Shown here: in pieces, positions 54,852 to 62,776 of the stretch
Layout: every line of letters begins with the position of its first letter
Position numbering within the stretch: position 1 is the first letter of the stretch
Origin: Sphingobium xanthum
Lineage (GTDB): Bacteria > Pseudomonadota > Alphaproteobacteria > Sphingomonadales > Sphingomonadaceae
Assembly (NCBI RefSeq): GCF_019737615.1
Contig: NZ_JAHKKS010000009.1
Coordinates: 62,001-126,000, forward strand
Length of the DNA stretch: 64,000 nt
Direction: 5' to 3'
Made by a program: the position numbers and the translations under genes
Notes under the pieces: model-generated
Databases searched by the model: none
Seen by the model: only the letters and a program-made list of their open reading frames with translations
Told to the model about the DNA's origin: nothing

Positions 54852-55835
54852 TTACTTGCTCCCAAGCGGGATGGGGGTGACGGCCGAGCCGCGCGCGACG
54901 CGCACGACCGGGCCTTGATTCGCGGCCATCGGCGCATTGGGATCGACCGGCTTGGCCGGCACGCTGCTGCGCTGGAAGCGCGAAACGTCGGCACCGGTGG
55001 AAACGGACGAACGGCCGTCGGACGGGCGGTTTGAGAGGGCCGCCATCATCGTTTTCTCGCCATTGGGATCGCCGGCCTTGGGCGCGTCGATATCGCCGGA
55101 GGCGAGTGCTTCCTCGAGTTCCTGGTTGCTGTCGGCGATCGAGCGCAGCGACAGCGAGATCGCGCCGATCGTCTGGGCGACGCTCACCTTCTCGGCCATG
55201 CGCGGCGTCACTTCGACGGTGACGTTGGAATAGGTCTGGACCACTGGCTTGCCGTCCTCCCCCAGCGCGTTGGTGCGCTGGTCGGTGGCGAGCACGCGCA
55301 GGTTGCGCAGGATCGTCTCGGAAACCTTGAGCGGGGCGCCGTCACCGCCGCCCGCGACGCTCTGCGTGAGCATCAGGTCGACGCGGTCGCCCGGGAAGAT
55401 GAAACCCGCGACGCTGCTCTGCACGGAAACGGGAACGGTCACCGCGCGCATGCCGGGCGCGAGCGCGGCGGCCAGGAAGCCACGGTCGCCCGGCTGGATG
55501 AGCGAGCCCATGGTCATCGGCTGGCCCGCCGAGATGGCCGTGCGCACCACCGAACCGACAAGCTTGGCGTCATCCGACTTGCCCTGGATGTAATAGGCTT
55601 CCTCGACCAGCTCCTTTGGCCAGGGCTGGAAACGATAGGCGTCCGGCCCGACGATGGTGCCGACCGGCAGCGACTTGGTCGCAACCAGCACATGCGGCAT
55701 CTCGGCCGGATTCGGCATGGCAGCCGCGTCCGCCGAGGGCGCGCCGCCATCTGTGAACATGGATCGGGCCAGAAATGCCGCCGTAACGGCGATGATCAGG
55801 GCGCCGGCCAGAAGCGCGATCTTCTTAGGTTCCAT
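54852..55835 (-). CDS. cpaB: Pilus assembly protein CpaB (RcpC)
   Basis: 327 residues. Single N-terminal membrane helix, then the SAF-like domain (VLVATKSLPVGTIVGPDAYR) and RcpC block (TVPVSVQSSVAGFIFPGDRV, DLMLTQS). Connects inner membrane to secretin. Confidence 0.95.
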   Translation of the reverse strand: MEPKKIALLAGALIIAVTAAFLARSMFTDGGAPSADAAAMPNPAEMPHVLVATKSLPVGTIVGPDAYRFQPWPKELVEEAYYIQGKSDDAKLVGSVVRTAISAGQPMTMGSLIQPGDRGFLAAALAPGMRAVTVPVSVQSSVAGFIFPGDRVDLMLTQSVAGGGDGAPLKVSETILRNLRVLATDQRTNALGEDGKPVVQTYSNVTVEVTPRMAEKVSVAQTIGAISLSLRSIADSNQELEEALASGDIDAPKAGDPNGEKTMMAALSNRPSDGRSSVSTGADVSRFQRSSVPAKPVDPNAPMAANQGPVVRVARGSAVTPIPLGSK

Positions 55836-55886
55836 GTCGACTATCGTCTCCGCAGGGCGGGGCGCTTGCCCCGAGCACCCTGATTA

Positions 55887-56360
55887 TTAAGCCAAAGGGT
55901 TAAGATAGGGTTCTCCCAAAACCCACAGTCCGGCGAGCGCGATGGCGACGCCATAGGGGATTTCGGGTCTGCCTATTCGCCGGGTGGCGCTGTGGTGGAT
56001 CACCGTCACGACCGTTACGAGCCCGCCGAGCAGCGCCATGAGGATGATGAGATTCGCCATCTGCGGCAGCGGGAGCCACAGCGCGAGCGCGCCGAGCATC
56101 TTGACGTCGCCGCCGCCCATCATGCCGAGCGCGAACAGGCCGGCGAACAGCGCGAACACCAGGAACGCGAGTACCAGCTGCCAGACGATATCGGGATAGA
56201 ACGACAGGCCGTTTGCCCACCACCAGAGCGGCGCGAGCAAGGCGATGAATATGTTGAGCTTGTTGGAGATGATGCGGCTGCGCAAATCCGTCGCCGCTCC
56301 CCACAGAAGGAGCAGCGCCAGTGTTGCGCTCAGCAAAGATGGTAGCCACACCCCAGGCAT
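55887..56360 (-). CDS. cpaA: Prepilin peptidase CpaA/TadV (A24 family)
   Basis: 157 residues. Two catalytic Asp: ATDLRSRIISN (about residue 26) and MGGGDVKMLGAL (about 85), the GGGD-type A24 signature. Four to five membrane helices. Cuts the pilin leader. First gene of the locus, though no pilin gene is seen upstream. Confidence 0.94.
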   Translation of the reverse strand: MPGVWLPSLLSATLALLLLWGAATDLRSRIISNKLNIFIALLAPLWWWANGLSFYPDIVWQLVLAFLVFALFAGLFALGMMGGGDVKMLGALALWLPLPQMANLIILMALLGGLVTVVTVIHHSATRRIGRPEIPYGVAIALAGLWVLGEPYLNPLA

Positions 56361-56465
56361 GGGGGAAAAGGCTAGACGTTAGGCCTTACCAAATCGTAAC
56401 CAGCCGGCCATGCAGCCAGAACGTTCCTGCCGACATGGCGTCACCGCCATCGCTGTCCGCACGTC

Positions 56466-57584
56466 ATGACGTCGGTCGATATCCTCATTGTCGGTGGCGG
56501 CATGGCGGGCTTCAGCATTGCCGCCGGTCTTGCCGGGCGCGCGTCCGTCCTGCTGATCGAGCAGGAGGAGCATGCGGGCTATCATGCATCCGGCCGCTCG
56601 GTCGCCTTCTGGGAGGAAAGTTACGGCGGGCCGGGCGTGCAGCCGCTCACCAGCGCCAGCGGGCCGCTGCTCGCTTCGCCTGATCCGGCTTTCTCCGATG
56701 AACCCTTCATGCGGCCGCGCGGCGCGATCCATATCGGCCGCGCACAGGACGGGGCGCTGCTCGATGCGCTGATCGCCGACTTTTCCGCGAGCGGCGTCGC
56801 GCTCACGCCGGTGACGCGGGAGGATATCGTTGCAGCGTTGCCGCGCTTGCGGCCGGAGTGGACGATCGGTGTCGCCGAGCCGTCCATGTCGGACATCGAT
56901 GTCGGCGGCCTGCTCGCGGCCTATCGGCGCATGGCGCGGCGGGGCGGAGCGGAGATTCGGCTTGCGACGCGGCTCGAGGCGGCGCGGCGCGAAGGGGAGC
57001 GTTGGCACGTCGAGACCAGCGATGGTCCCGTCTCCTGCGGTATCATCGTGAATGCCGCCGGCGCCTGGGCGGACGATGTCGCGCAGCGCTGCGGGTTTGG
57101 CGGCCTGGGCGTCACGCCCTATCGGCGCACGGTCGTGCAACTGCGCTGCCCCGAGGCACCGGCCGACTATCCGCTGGTCGCCGACCTGGCCGGCACCTTC
57201 TACTTCAAGGCGGAGGGCGCCGGGCGGCTCTGGCTGTCCCCGCACGACGAGACGCCGGACGAGGCGCGCGACGTCTGGCCGGAGGATCTCGACGTGGCGC
57301 TCGCCATCGATCGCTTCACGCAGGTGGTCGACTGGCGGATCGAGGCGGTCGAGCACAAATGGGCGGGCCTGCGCAGCTTCGCGCCGGATCGCCTGCCGAT
57401 CTATGGCCGCGATCCGCGTGCGCCCGGCTTCTTCTGGTTCGCGGGGCAAGGCGGCTTCGGCATCCAGACCGCGCCTGCCGCTGCCCTGATCGGTGCGGCC
57501 TTGCTACTCGGCGAGGCTTTGCCCGCCGCCGTCGCCGGCATCGATGTCGGCCGCTACGCGCCGGACAGACTTGTCAAATCATAG
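56466..57584 (+). CDS. FAD-dependent oxidoreductase, D-arginine dehydrogenase-like (DAO family)
   Basis: 372 residues. FAD-binding entry VDILIVGGGMAGFSIAAGLA, GYHASGRSVAFWEESYG, NAAGAWADDVAQRCG and WFAGQGGFGIQTAPA follow the DAO/DauA pattern closely, including EHKWAGLRSFAPD. Probably oxidises a D- or N-substituted amino acid; DauA-type substrate is inferred by sequence likeness only. Confidence 0.9.
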   Translation: MTSVDILIVGGGMAGFSIAAGLAGRASVLLIEQEEHAGYHASGRSVAFWEESYGGPGVQPLTSASGPLLASPDPAFSDEPFMRPRGAIHIGRAQDGALLDALIADFSASGVALTPVTREDIVAALPRLRPEWTIGVAEPSMSDIDVGGLLAAYRRMARRGGAEIRLATRLEAARREGERWHVETSDGPVSCGIIVNAAGAWADDVAQRCGFGGLGVTPYRRTVVQLRCPEAPADYPLVADLAGTFYFKAEGAGRLWLSPHDETPDEARDVWPEDLDVALAIDRFTQVVDWRIEAVEHKWAGLRSFAPDRLPIYGRDPRAPGFFWFAGQGGFGIQTAPAAALIGAALLLGEALPAAVAGIDVGRYAPDRLVKS

Positions 57585-57661
57585 CAATGTTGGCCGTTTA
57601 GGCTGGCTCGCCTGAAACCAGGACGATAGGCTCGGACAGGTCGCAACGCAGGAGATCCGCC

Positions 57662-57835
57662 ATGGCACACAAGTTCGTGATCGAGCAGAACAAGGCCGGG
57701 GAATATGTCGCGAAGTTCAAATATAACAGCGAAGTGATCTTCTGGACCGAAGGTTATTCCAGCAAGGCGGGCGCGAAGAACGCGATCGAGTCGATCCTGA
57801 AGAACGGCCCCGGAGCGCCTGTCGAAGAGGATTGA
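57662..57835 (+). CDS. DUF1508 (YegP-type) small protein
   Basis: 57 residues, MAHKFVIEQNKAGEYVAKFK with a single DUF1508 half-repeat ending in SSKAGAKNAIESILKN. ATG 57662 follows GGAGATCC. YegP-type proteins are small alpha/beta units of unknown role. Confidence 0.9.
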   Translation: MAHKFVIEQNKAGEYVAKFKYNSEVIFWTEGYSSKAGAKNAIESILKNGPGAPVEED

Positions 57836-57891
57836 GGCAGGTTAGCCGGCCAGCGAGCCAGCGCCGGCCGGACGGTCCTTGTCCCCAGCGC

Positions 57892-58287
57892 CTATTTCAG
57901 CGTCTTGAGATAGGCGATGATGTCGGCCCGATTCTTCGGATTGGCGACGCCGGCAAACGCCATCTTGGTGCCGGGCACCTTCTTCATCGGCGCGGTGAGA
58001 TAGGCCTGCAGCGTGGCCTCGTTCCAGGTGAGCGCCGCTGCCTTCATCGCAGGCGAATAGTTGAAGCCCGCGACCGTCGCCGCCTTCCGGCCGACGACGC
58101 CGCGCAGCGTGGGACCGAGTCCGTTCTTGCCGGCTTCGGTAGCGTGGCAGATCTTGCACTGGGCATAGAGCTTCGTGCCATTGGCCGCATCGCCCGCCTG
58201 TGCGGTGGCAGCGGCAGGGAGCAGGGCGGACAGTCCAAGGGCGGTAAAAGAAGCGCCGATCAGGCGCGCACGACGAAGGCTAGGCAA
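57892..58287 (-). CDS. Class I cytochrome c
   Basis: 131 residues from TTG 58287 (GGGAG 7 bp upstream); upstream extension lacks a signal peptide. Signal peptide (ALGLSALLPAAATAQA), heme motif CKICH, axial Met in PGTKMAFAG. Small soluble periplasmic electron carrier. Confidence 0.93.
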   Translation of the reverse strand: MPSLRRARLIGASFTALGLSALLPAAATAQAGDAANGTKLYAQCKICHATEAGKNGLGPTLRGVVGRKAATVAGFNYSPAMKAAALTWNEATLQAYLTAPMKKVPGTKMAFAGVANPKNRADIIAYLKTLK

Positions 58288-58499
58288 TGAGCGACTCCCG
58301 AAACTATTGTGACGGCCTCCCCGGCCCAAGGAGGGCGAAGCAATTCTGTGCGCTGCAACATGAATGCCGTCAACCATCAAAACAGCGCGTCCCGCTCTGG
58401 AGCAATCCCGCCCGTCCCGCCGCCAGCGCTTGACGGGGCCGGTGAACATGCCGATGACAGCGCAAATCATTCATGGCGACATGATCGAAAGGAGCGGGA

Positions 58500-59006
58500 T
58501 TGACCGAGACGACTGCCAGCCTCGCGCAGGAGACGAGTGCCAAGCCGAAGCTCGATGGCTCGACCCGGCTCGACCGCGAATATGGCTTCACGTACCGCAT
58601 CATCCTGGTCGCCCGGCGGTATCGCGCCATGCTGGACGAGCAGCTCCGTCCGCTCGGCTACGGCACGGCGCGGATGGAAGCGCTCTCCACGATCGCCCGC
58701 GCCAGCGAGCCGAGTGCGCAGATCGCCATCGCCAAGCGGATCGGCATCGAGGGGCCGACTCTGACCCGCATGCTCGATACGCTGGAGGCCGACGGCCTGG
58801 TCGTCCGCCGCCCGGACCCGACCGACCGGCGCACCAAGCTCATCGAGCTGACCGAGGAAGGCGAAGCCGCGCTGGAGGAGATCATGCGTGTCGCCCATGC
58901 CTTCCGCGCGACCGTGCTCAAATCGCTGACCGACGACGAACTCGATCAGGCTAATGTCGTGACCGACAAGCTGATGCGCCTGATTTGCGAGGGCGCGCAG
59001 CGCTGA
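58500..59006 (+). CDS. MarR-family transcriptional regulator
   Basis: 168 residues from a TTG start (AAAGGAG upstream). Winged helix MEALSTIARASEPSAQIAIA, IEGPTLTRMLDTLEADGLVV, and the RPDPTDRRTKLIEL wing. Controls the downstream hydroxypyruvate reductase/glycerate kinase pair is possible from position, but not shown. Confidence 0.9.
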   Translation: MTETTASLAQETSAKPKLDGSTRLDREYGFTYRIILVARRYRAMLDEQLRPLGYGTARMEALSTIARASEPSAQIAIAKRIGIEGPTLTRMLDTLEADGLVVRRPDPTDRRTKLIELTEEGEAALEEIMRVAHAFRATVLKSLTDDELDQANVVTDKLMRLICEGAQR

Positions 59007-59124
59007 AGGGCGCGAGCGCTGGTCGTAACGCAGAGAGATTGGATGACTCCGTATCGTCTAATCACGGCAAATAAATGGCCCTTTGCTCGCGATGATACTC
59101 CACCCCACCCCGCTCTGGACTTAC

Positions 59125-59137
59125 CTATCATCGATAG
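59125..59137. promoter_or_regulatory. Dyad upstream of hydroxypyruvate reductase gene
   Basis: CTATC (59125-59129), ATC, GATAG (59133-59137) is a perfect 5-bp dyad; a related ACTATCGATC follows at about 59152. Candidate operator for the MarR protein upstream. Confidence 0.4.
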
Positions 59138-59182
59138 ATAATTGCAGAGCGAACTATCGATCCCCGGGGAGGACCATCAGAC

Positions 59183-60142
59183 ATGTCGGCGAACAGCGCA
59201 GGGGCGGCCACGCCCCGCATCGTGCATCTCGACAGGATCACCATGGGCGGCATTGCCATACCGCGCCCGTCCGTGCCGCACGACTGGGCCGAGCATGATT
59301 TCACCGATGCCGGGCAAGTCGTCGAGCGGCTCGCCGGCGCGCAGGTCGCCATCATCAACAAGGTAAAGCTGGACGCGGCGACGCTCGCCGCGCTGCCGGA
59401 CCTCAAGCTGATTGCCGTCACTGCCACCGGCACCGACGTCGTCGACAAGGTCGCGGCGCAGGCGCAGGGCATCGAGGTGCGCAATGTCGTCGGCTATGCC
59501 GGCACGACCGTCGCCGAGCATGTCGTCATGATGATCTTTGCGCTCAGCAAGGGTCTCATTCCCTTCCGCGAGGCCGTGATCGACGGCACATGGGAGAACG
59601 GCAAGTCCTTCACCGTCTTCGCCGCGCCGGTGCGCGATCTGGTCGGCCAGCGCCTTGGCCTGTTCGGCAGCGGCGCGATCGCGCAGGGCGTCGCGCAGCG
59701 TGCGCGGGCACTCGGCATGGAGGTCGTGTTCGCGGGCCGTCAGGGCGCCGCGCCCGGCGAGGGCCGGCTCGCCTTCGAGGAAGTGCTGGCCACGAGCGAC
59801 ATCGTCAGCCTGCATTGCCCGCTCACCGCAGAGACCCAGCATATGCTGAATGCCGAAACGCTCGCGTCGATGAAGAAAGGTGCCGTCATCATCAACACCG
59901 CGCGCGGCGCCTTGATCGATCTCGATGCGCTGGAAGCCTCGCTGGAGGCGGGCCATATCGGCGGCGCGGGCATCGACGTCGCCCCCGTCGAGCCGCCGCC
60001 GCCCGGCAGCCCGATCCTGCGCCTCGCCCGGCGCAGCAATGTGATCGTGACGCCGCATAGCGCCTGGCTGAGCCATGAGGCCGTGACCGAAGTCGCGCGC
60101 ATTACCGGCGAGAATGTCGCGACGTTCCTGGCCGGCCGATGA
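59183..60142 (+). CDS. hprA: Hydroxypyruvate reductase / D-glycerate dehydrogenase
   Basis: 319 residues of the D-2-hydroxyacid dehydrogenase fold. NAD entry GLFGSGAIAQGVAQRARALG; catalytic Arg (NTARGALIDLDAL), Glu (DVAPVEPPP) and His (VTPHSAWLSHEA). Matches HprA more than lactate dehydrogenases (INKVKLDAATLAALPDLKLI). Stop overlaps the glycerate kinase start (ATGA), giving a two-enzyme route from hydroxypyruvate to 2-phosphoglycerate. Confidence 0.93.
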   Translation: MSANSAGAATPRIVHLDRITMGGIAIPRPSVPHDWAEHDFTDAGQVVERLAGAQVAIINKVKLDAATLAALPDLKLIAVTATGTDVVDKVAAQAQGIEVRNVVGYAGTTVAEHVVMMIFALSKGLIPFREAVIDGTWENGKSFTVFAAPVRDLVGQRLGLFGSGAIAQGVAQRARALGMEVVFAGRQGAAPGEGRLAFEEVLATSDIVSLHCPLTAETQHMLNAETLASMKKGAVIINTARGALIDLDALEASLEAGHIGGAGIDVAPVEPPPPGSPILRLARRSNVIVTPHSAWLSHEAVTEVARITGENVATFLAGR

Positions 60143-61371
60143 CTGGACCGATGCACCCCCGCGCTCTGCTGGAAGCCGCGTTCGAAGCCGCCGTTGCCGC
60201 CTGCAAGCGGCCGGAGACGATCGTCGCGGCGCTGCCGCCCCGGCCCAAGGGCCGCGTCATCGTAATCGCCGCCGGCAAGGGCGCCGTGCCGATGGCGCAG
60301 GCGGTGGAAGCACATTGGCCGGAGGCGACCGGCATCGCGGTCACGCGCACCGGCTATGGCAGCCCCCTCCAGCGCATCGAACTGGTCGAGGCGAGCCATC
60401 CCGTGCCGGATGCGGCGGGACTACAGGCCGCTGCGCGCTGCCTCAAGCTGGCCGAAAGCGCTCAGGAGGGCGATCTTGTGCTGGTGCTGCTCTCGGGCGG
60501 GGCCTCGGCCTTGCTCGCTGCGCCATCGGCCCCGCTCGATCTGCCCGCCAAGCAAGCCGTGACGCGCGCTTTGGTGCGCTCCGGGGCGGAGATCGGCGAG
60601 ATCAATCTGGTGCGGCGCCATCTCTCGCGCATCAAGGGCGGCCGCCTTGCCGCCGCCGCTTTCCCGGCGGACGTGCTGACCCTCGCCGTCTCGGACGTGG
60701 TCGGAGACGTGCCGGAGGATATCGGCTCCGGCCCGACCGTGGGCGACAAGGGCACCATCGCCGACGCGCAGGCCGTGCTCGCGCGTTACGGCATTGCCGA
60801 TCCCGGCGGCTGGAGCGAGTCCGTCAAGCCGGACGACCCACGCCTTGCACGCAGCGGCTTCCAGGTGATCGTGCGGCCGGACGACGCACTTGATGCCGCC
60901 GCGGATTATCTGCGCGGCCAGGGCTATGAACCCGTATTGCTCGATCGCGAAGCGACCGGCGATGCACGCCGCGTCGCGCACGCGCATGCGCAGTCGGCCA
61001 TTGATGCGCGCACGGCGGGCCGGCGCGCGGCGCTCATTTCCGGCGGCGAACTGACCGTTACGGTGACAGGCTCCGGCACCGGCGGTCCCAATCAGGAATA
61101 TGCGCTGGCACTGGGGCAGGCGATCGCCGGCCGTGCGGGTCTCGCCGCGCTGGCGGCGGATACGGACGGGGTGGATGGCAATCGCGATGTCGCGGGCGCC
61201 TATGTCGATGGCGAGACGGTCTGCGCACTGGAAGAGGCCGATATCGACATCGAGGCGGCCCAGGCCAACAATGATGCCGGCAGCGCGCTCGGCGAGATCG
61301 GCGCCCTGTTCGTGCCCGGCCCGACCCAGACCAACGTCAACGATCTGCGCATCATCCTGGTCGATCCCTGA
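60139..61371 (+). CDS. Glycerate kinase (glycerate 2-kinase, MOFRL family)
   Basis: 410 residues. N-terminal domain (VIAAGKGAVPMAQAVEAHW, LLSGGASALLAAP, IKGGRLAAAAFPADVLTLAV) and C-terminal MOFRL domain (ALISGGELTVTVTGSGTGGP, NQEYALALGQ). Phosphorylates D-glycerate, coupled by 4-bp overlap to the reductase. Confidence 0.95.
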   Translation: MTGPMHPRALLEAAFEAAVAACKRPETIVAALPPRPKGRVIVIAAGKGAVPMAQAVEAHWPEATGIAVTRTGYGSPLQRIELVEASHPVPDAAGLQAAARCLKLAESAQEGDLVLVLLSGGASALLAAPSAPLDLPAKQAVTRALVRSGAEIGEINLVRRHLSRIKGGRLAAAAFPADVLTLAVSDVVGDVPEDIGSGPTVGDKGTIADAQAVLARYGIADPGGWSESVKPDDPRLARSGFQVIVRPDDALDAAADYLRGQGYEPVLLDREATGDARRVAHAHAQSAIDARTAGRRAALISGGELTVTVTGSGTGGPNQEYALALGQAIAGRAGLAALAADTDGVDGNRDVAGAYVDGETVCALEEADIDIEAAQANNDAGSALGEIGALFVPGPTQTNVNDLRIILVDP

Positions 61372-61450
61372 GCGGGCGGACAAGGCCAATTTGCCCTCGC
61401 GACATGCAGGGGCAAACACCGCAATTCGCTCGCTCCAGTTCCCGCCGCCC

Positions 61451-61840
61451 CTATGCCGGCTCGCGGAACTGGATGACATTGCCTTCGGGATCGGTCCCGT
61501 CGCAGGCGCGGAAGCCGGCCCAGACGAACTCGGCTGAAACCGGCTTCACCGTGCCGCCAAGCGCGGCCGCCTGCGCGCGAATCTGTGCAATGCTCTCGAC
61601 CGCGAAAACCAGTTTCACCGGCACGTCCATGCGCGGTTCCGGCGGGTTGGCGATCTGCACGCGCTTGGCGTGAGCGGGCGGCAGCGGATGGATGACGAGC
61701 TGGATTGCGTCATTCTCCAGCCGCACGGCGTCCTCCTCCTCGCCCAGCACCGTCATGGGCACCAGCGTGGCGTAGAACCGCGCGACCCGTGCGGTGTCCT
61801 TCGCGAAGATTACAGCACCCGATTTGATCGTCCTTGCCAC
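61451..61840 (-). CDS. VOC-family protein
   Basis: 129 residues from GTG 61840 with GGAAGG upstream. VOC pattern: SGAVIFAKDTARVARFYATL ... EFVWAGFRACDGTDPEGNVI. No substrate predicted. Convergent with the glycerate kinase gene. Confidence 0.85.
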   Translation of the reverse strand: MARTIKSGAVIFAKDTARVARFYATLVPMTVLGEEEDAVRLENDAIQLVIHPLPPAHAKRVQIANPPEPRMDVPVKLVFAVESIAQIRAQAAALGGTVKPVSAEFVWAGFRACDGTDPEGNVIQFREPA

Positions 61841-61886
61841 GATGCCTTCCCCTTCCCGTTGCGAGGCTATAAACCGGCCCGCGACA

Positions 61887-61915
61887 TTGACAAATCCGCC
61901 CGCTTTCCCTATCGG
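61887..61915 (+). promoter_or_regulatory. rpmH promoter
   Basis: TTGACA (61887-61892), 17-bp spacer, TATCGG (61910-61915). Consensus -35, weak -10. Upstream of rpmH on the plus strand. Confidence 0.6.
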
Positions 61916-61932
61916 CGCCGCTTCGGACGAAC

Positions 61933-61959
61933 GGCCGCCCCTTTCAGGCGGCCCTTTTT
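61933..61959 (+). terminator. Terminator-like hairpin in the rpmH leader
   Basis: GGCCGCC (61933-61939) pairs with GGCGGCC (61947-61953), then CTTTTTG. It lies between the promoter and the rpmH start, so it should act as an attenuator or stabilise the leader. Confidence 0.6.
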
Positions 61960-61998
61960 GTCGATTCTGCAGACCGATTCGATTTTGAGGAATGAACG

Positions 61999-62133
61999 AT
62001 GAAGCGCACCTTTCAGCCGAGCAACCTGGTTCGCAAGCGCCGGCACGGCTTTCGCGCGCGCATGGCGACGGTGGGCGGCCGCAAGCTGCTGAACGCCCGT
62101 CGCGCTCGCGGCCGCAAGAAGCTGACGGCCTGA
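61999..62133 (+). CDS. rpmH: 50S ribosomal protein L34
   Basis: 44 residues, [20 protein letters not shown] followed by RGRKKLTA, a standard L34. First of the rpmH-rnpA-yidD-yidC block. It ends 8 bp before rnpA. Confidence 0.97.
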   Translation: MKRTFQPSNLVRKRRHGFRARMATVGGRKLLNARRARGRKKLTA

Positions 62134-62141
62134 TTCCGGAA

Positions 62142-62528
62142 ATGCGGCGCAGCGTGGGTCGCATGACCCGCCGCGCCGACTTCCTGGCCGCCAATCGCGG
62201 CCTGCGTGCTCCCATGCCGGGTTTCGTGCTCCTGCTGCGCGATCGCCGTGACGGCGATTCGGCGATCCGGCTCGGCATCACCGTGACAAAGAAGATCGGC
62301 AACGCCGTCATCCGCAACCGGATGAAGCGGCGTTTTCGCGCGCTCGCCGCCGCCGCTCTGCCGGACAAGGGCGTCGCGGGCGCGGACCATGTGCTGATCG
62401 GCCGCGAAGGCGGCATCGAGCGCGACTATACGACGCTTGCCGCAGAACTGGACAAGGCGCTGCGCCGCCTGACGGAAAAGCACGAGGCCGGTGAGACCAG
62501 CACGCCCCGGAATACGTCGCGCCGATGA
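62142..62528 (+). CDS. rnpA: Ribonuclease P protein component
   Basis: 128 residues from ATG 62142. The RNR motif [13 protein letters not shown] binds RNase [18 protein letters not shown] precedes it. Stop overlaps yidD (ATGA). Confidence 0.95.
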   Translation: MRRSVGRMTRRADFLAANRGLRAPMPGFVLLLRDRRDGDSAIRLGITVTKKIGNAVIRNRMKRRFRALAAAALPDKGVAGADHVLIGREGGIERDYTTLAAELDKALRRLTEKHEAGETSTPRNTSRR

Positions 62529-62737
62529 TCGCCCGCGTGCTGATCCTCGTTGCCCGCATCTGGCAAATCGGCCCCAGCCGCATCCTGCCGCCGACCTGCC
62601 GCTATAGTCCGAGCTGTTCGCAATATGCGATCGAGGCGCTCGGGAAACATGGCGCGATAAGGGGTGGCTGGCTGGCGTTGAAGCGGCTATTGCGCTGCCA
62701 CCCATGGGGCGGCTCCGGCTACGATCCGGTTCCATAA
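62525..62737 (+). CDS. yidD: Membrane protein insertion efficiency factor YidD
   Basis: 70 residues with three conserved Cys ([15 protein letters not shown] and [14 protein letters not shown]). Amphipathic N-terminal helix. Helps YidC-linked insertion. Coupled to rnpA. Confidence 0.96.
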   Translation: MIARVLILVARIWQIGPSRILPPTCRYSPSCSQYAIEALGKHGAIRGGWLALKRLLRCHPWGGSGYDPVP

Positions 62738-62776
62738 GCATCTGACGAACAAGACGAGACGGGAAGCCAAATCAAC

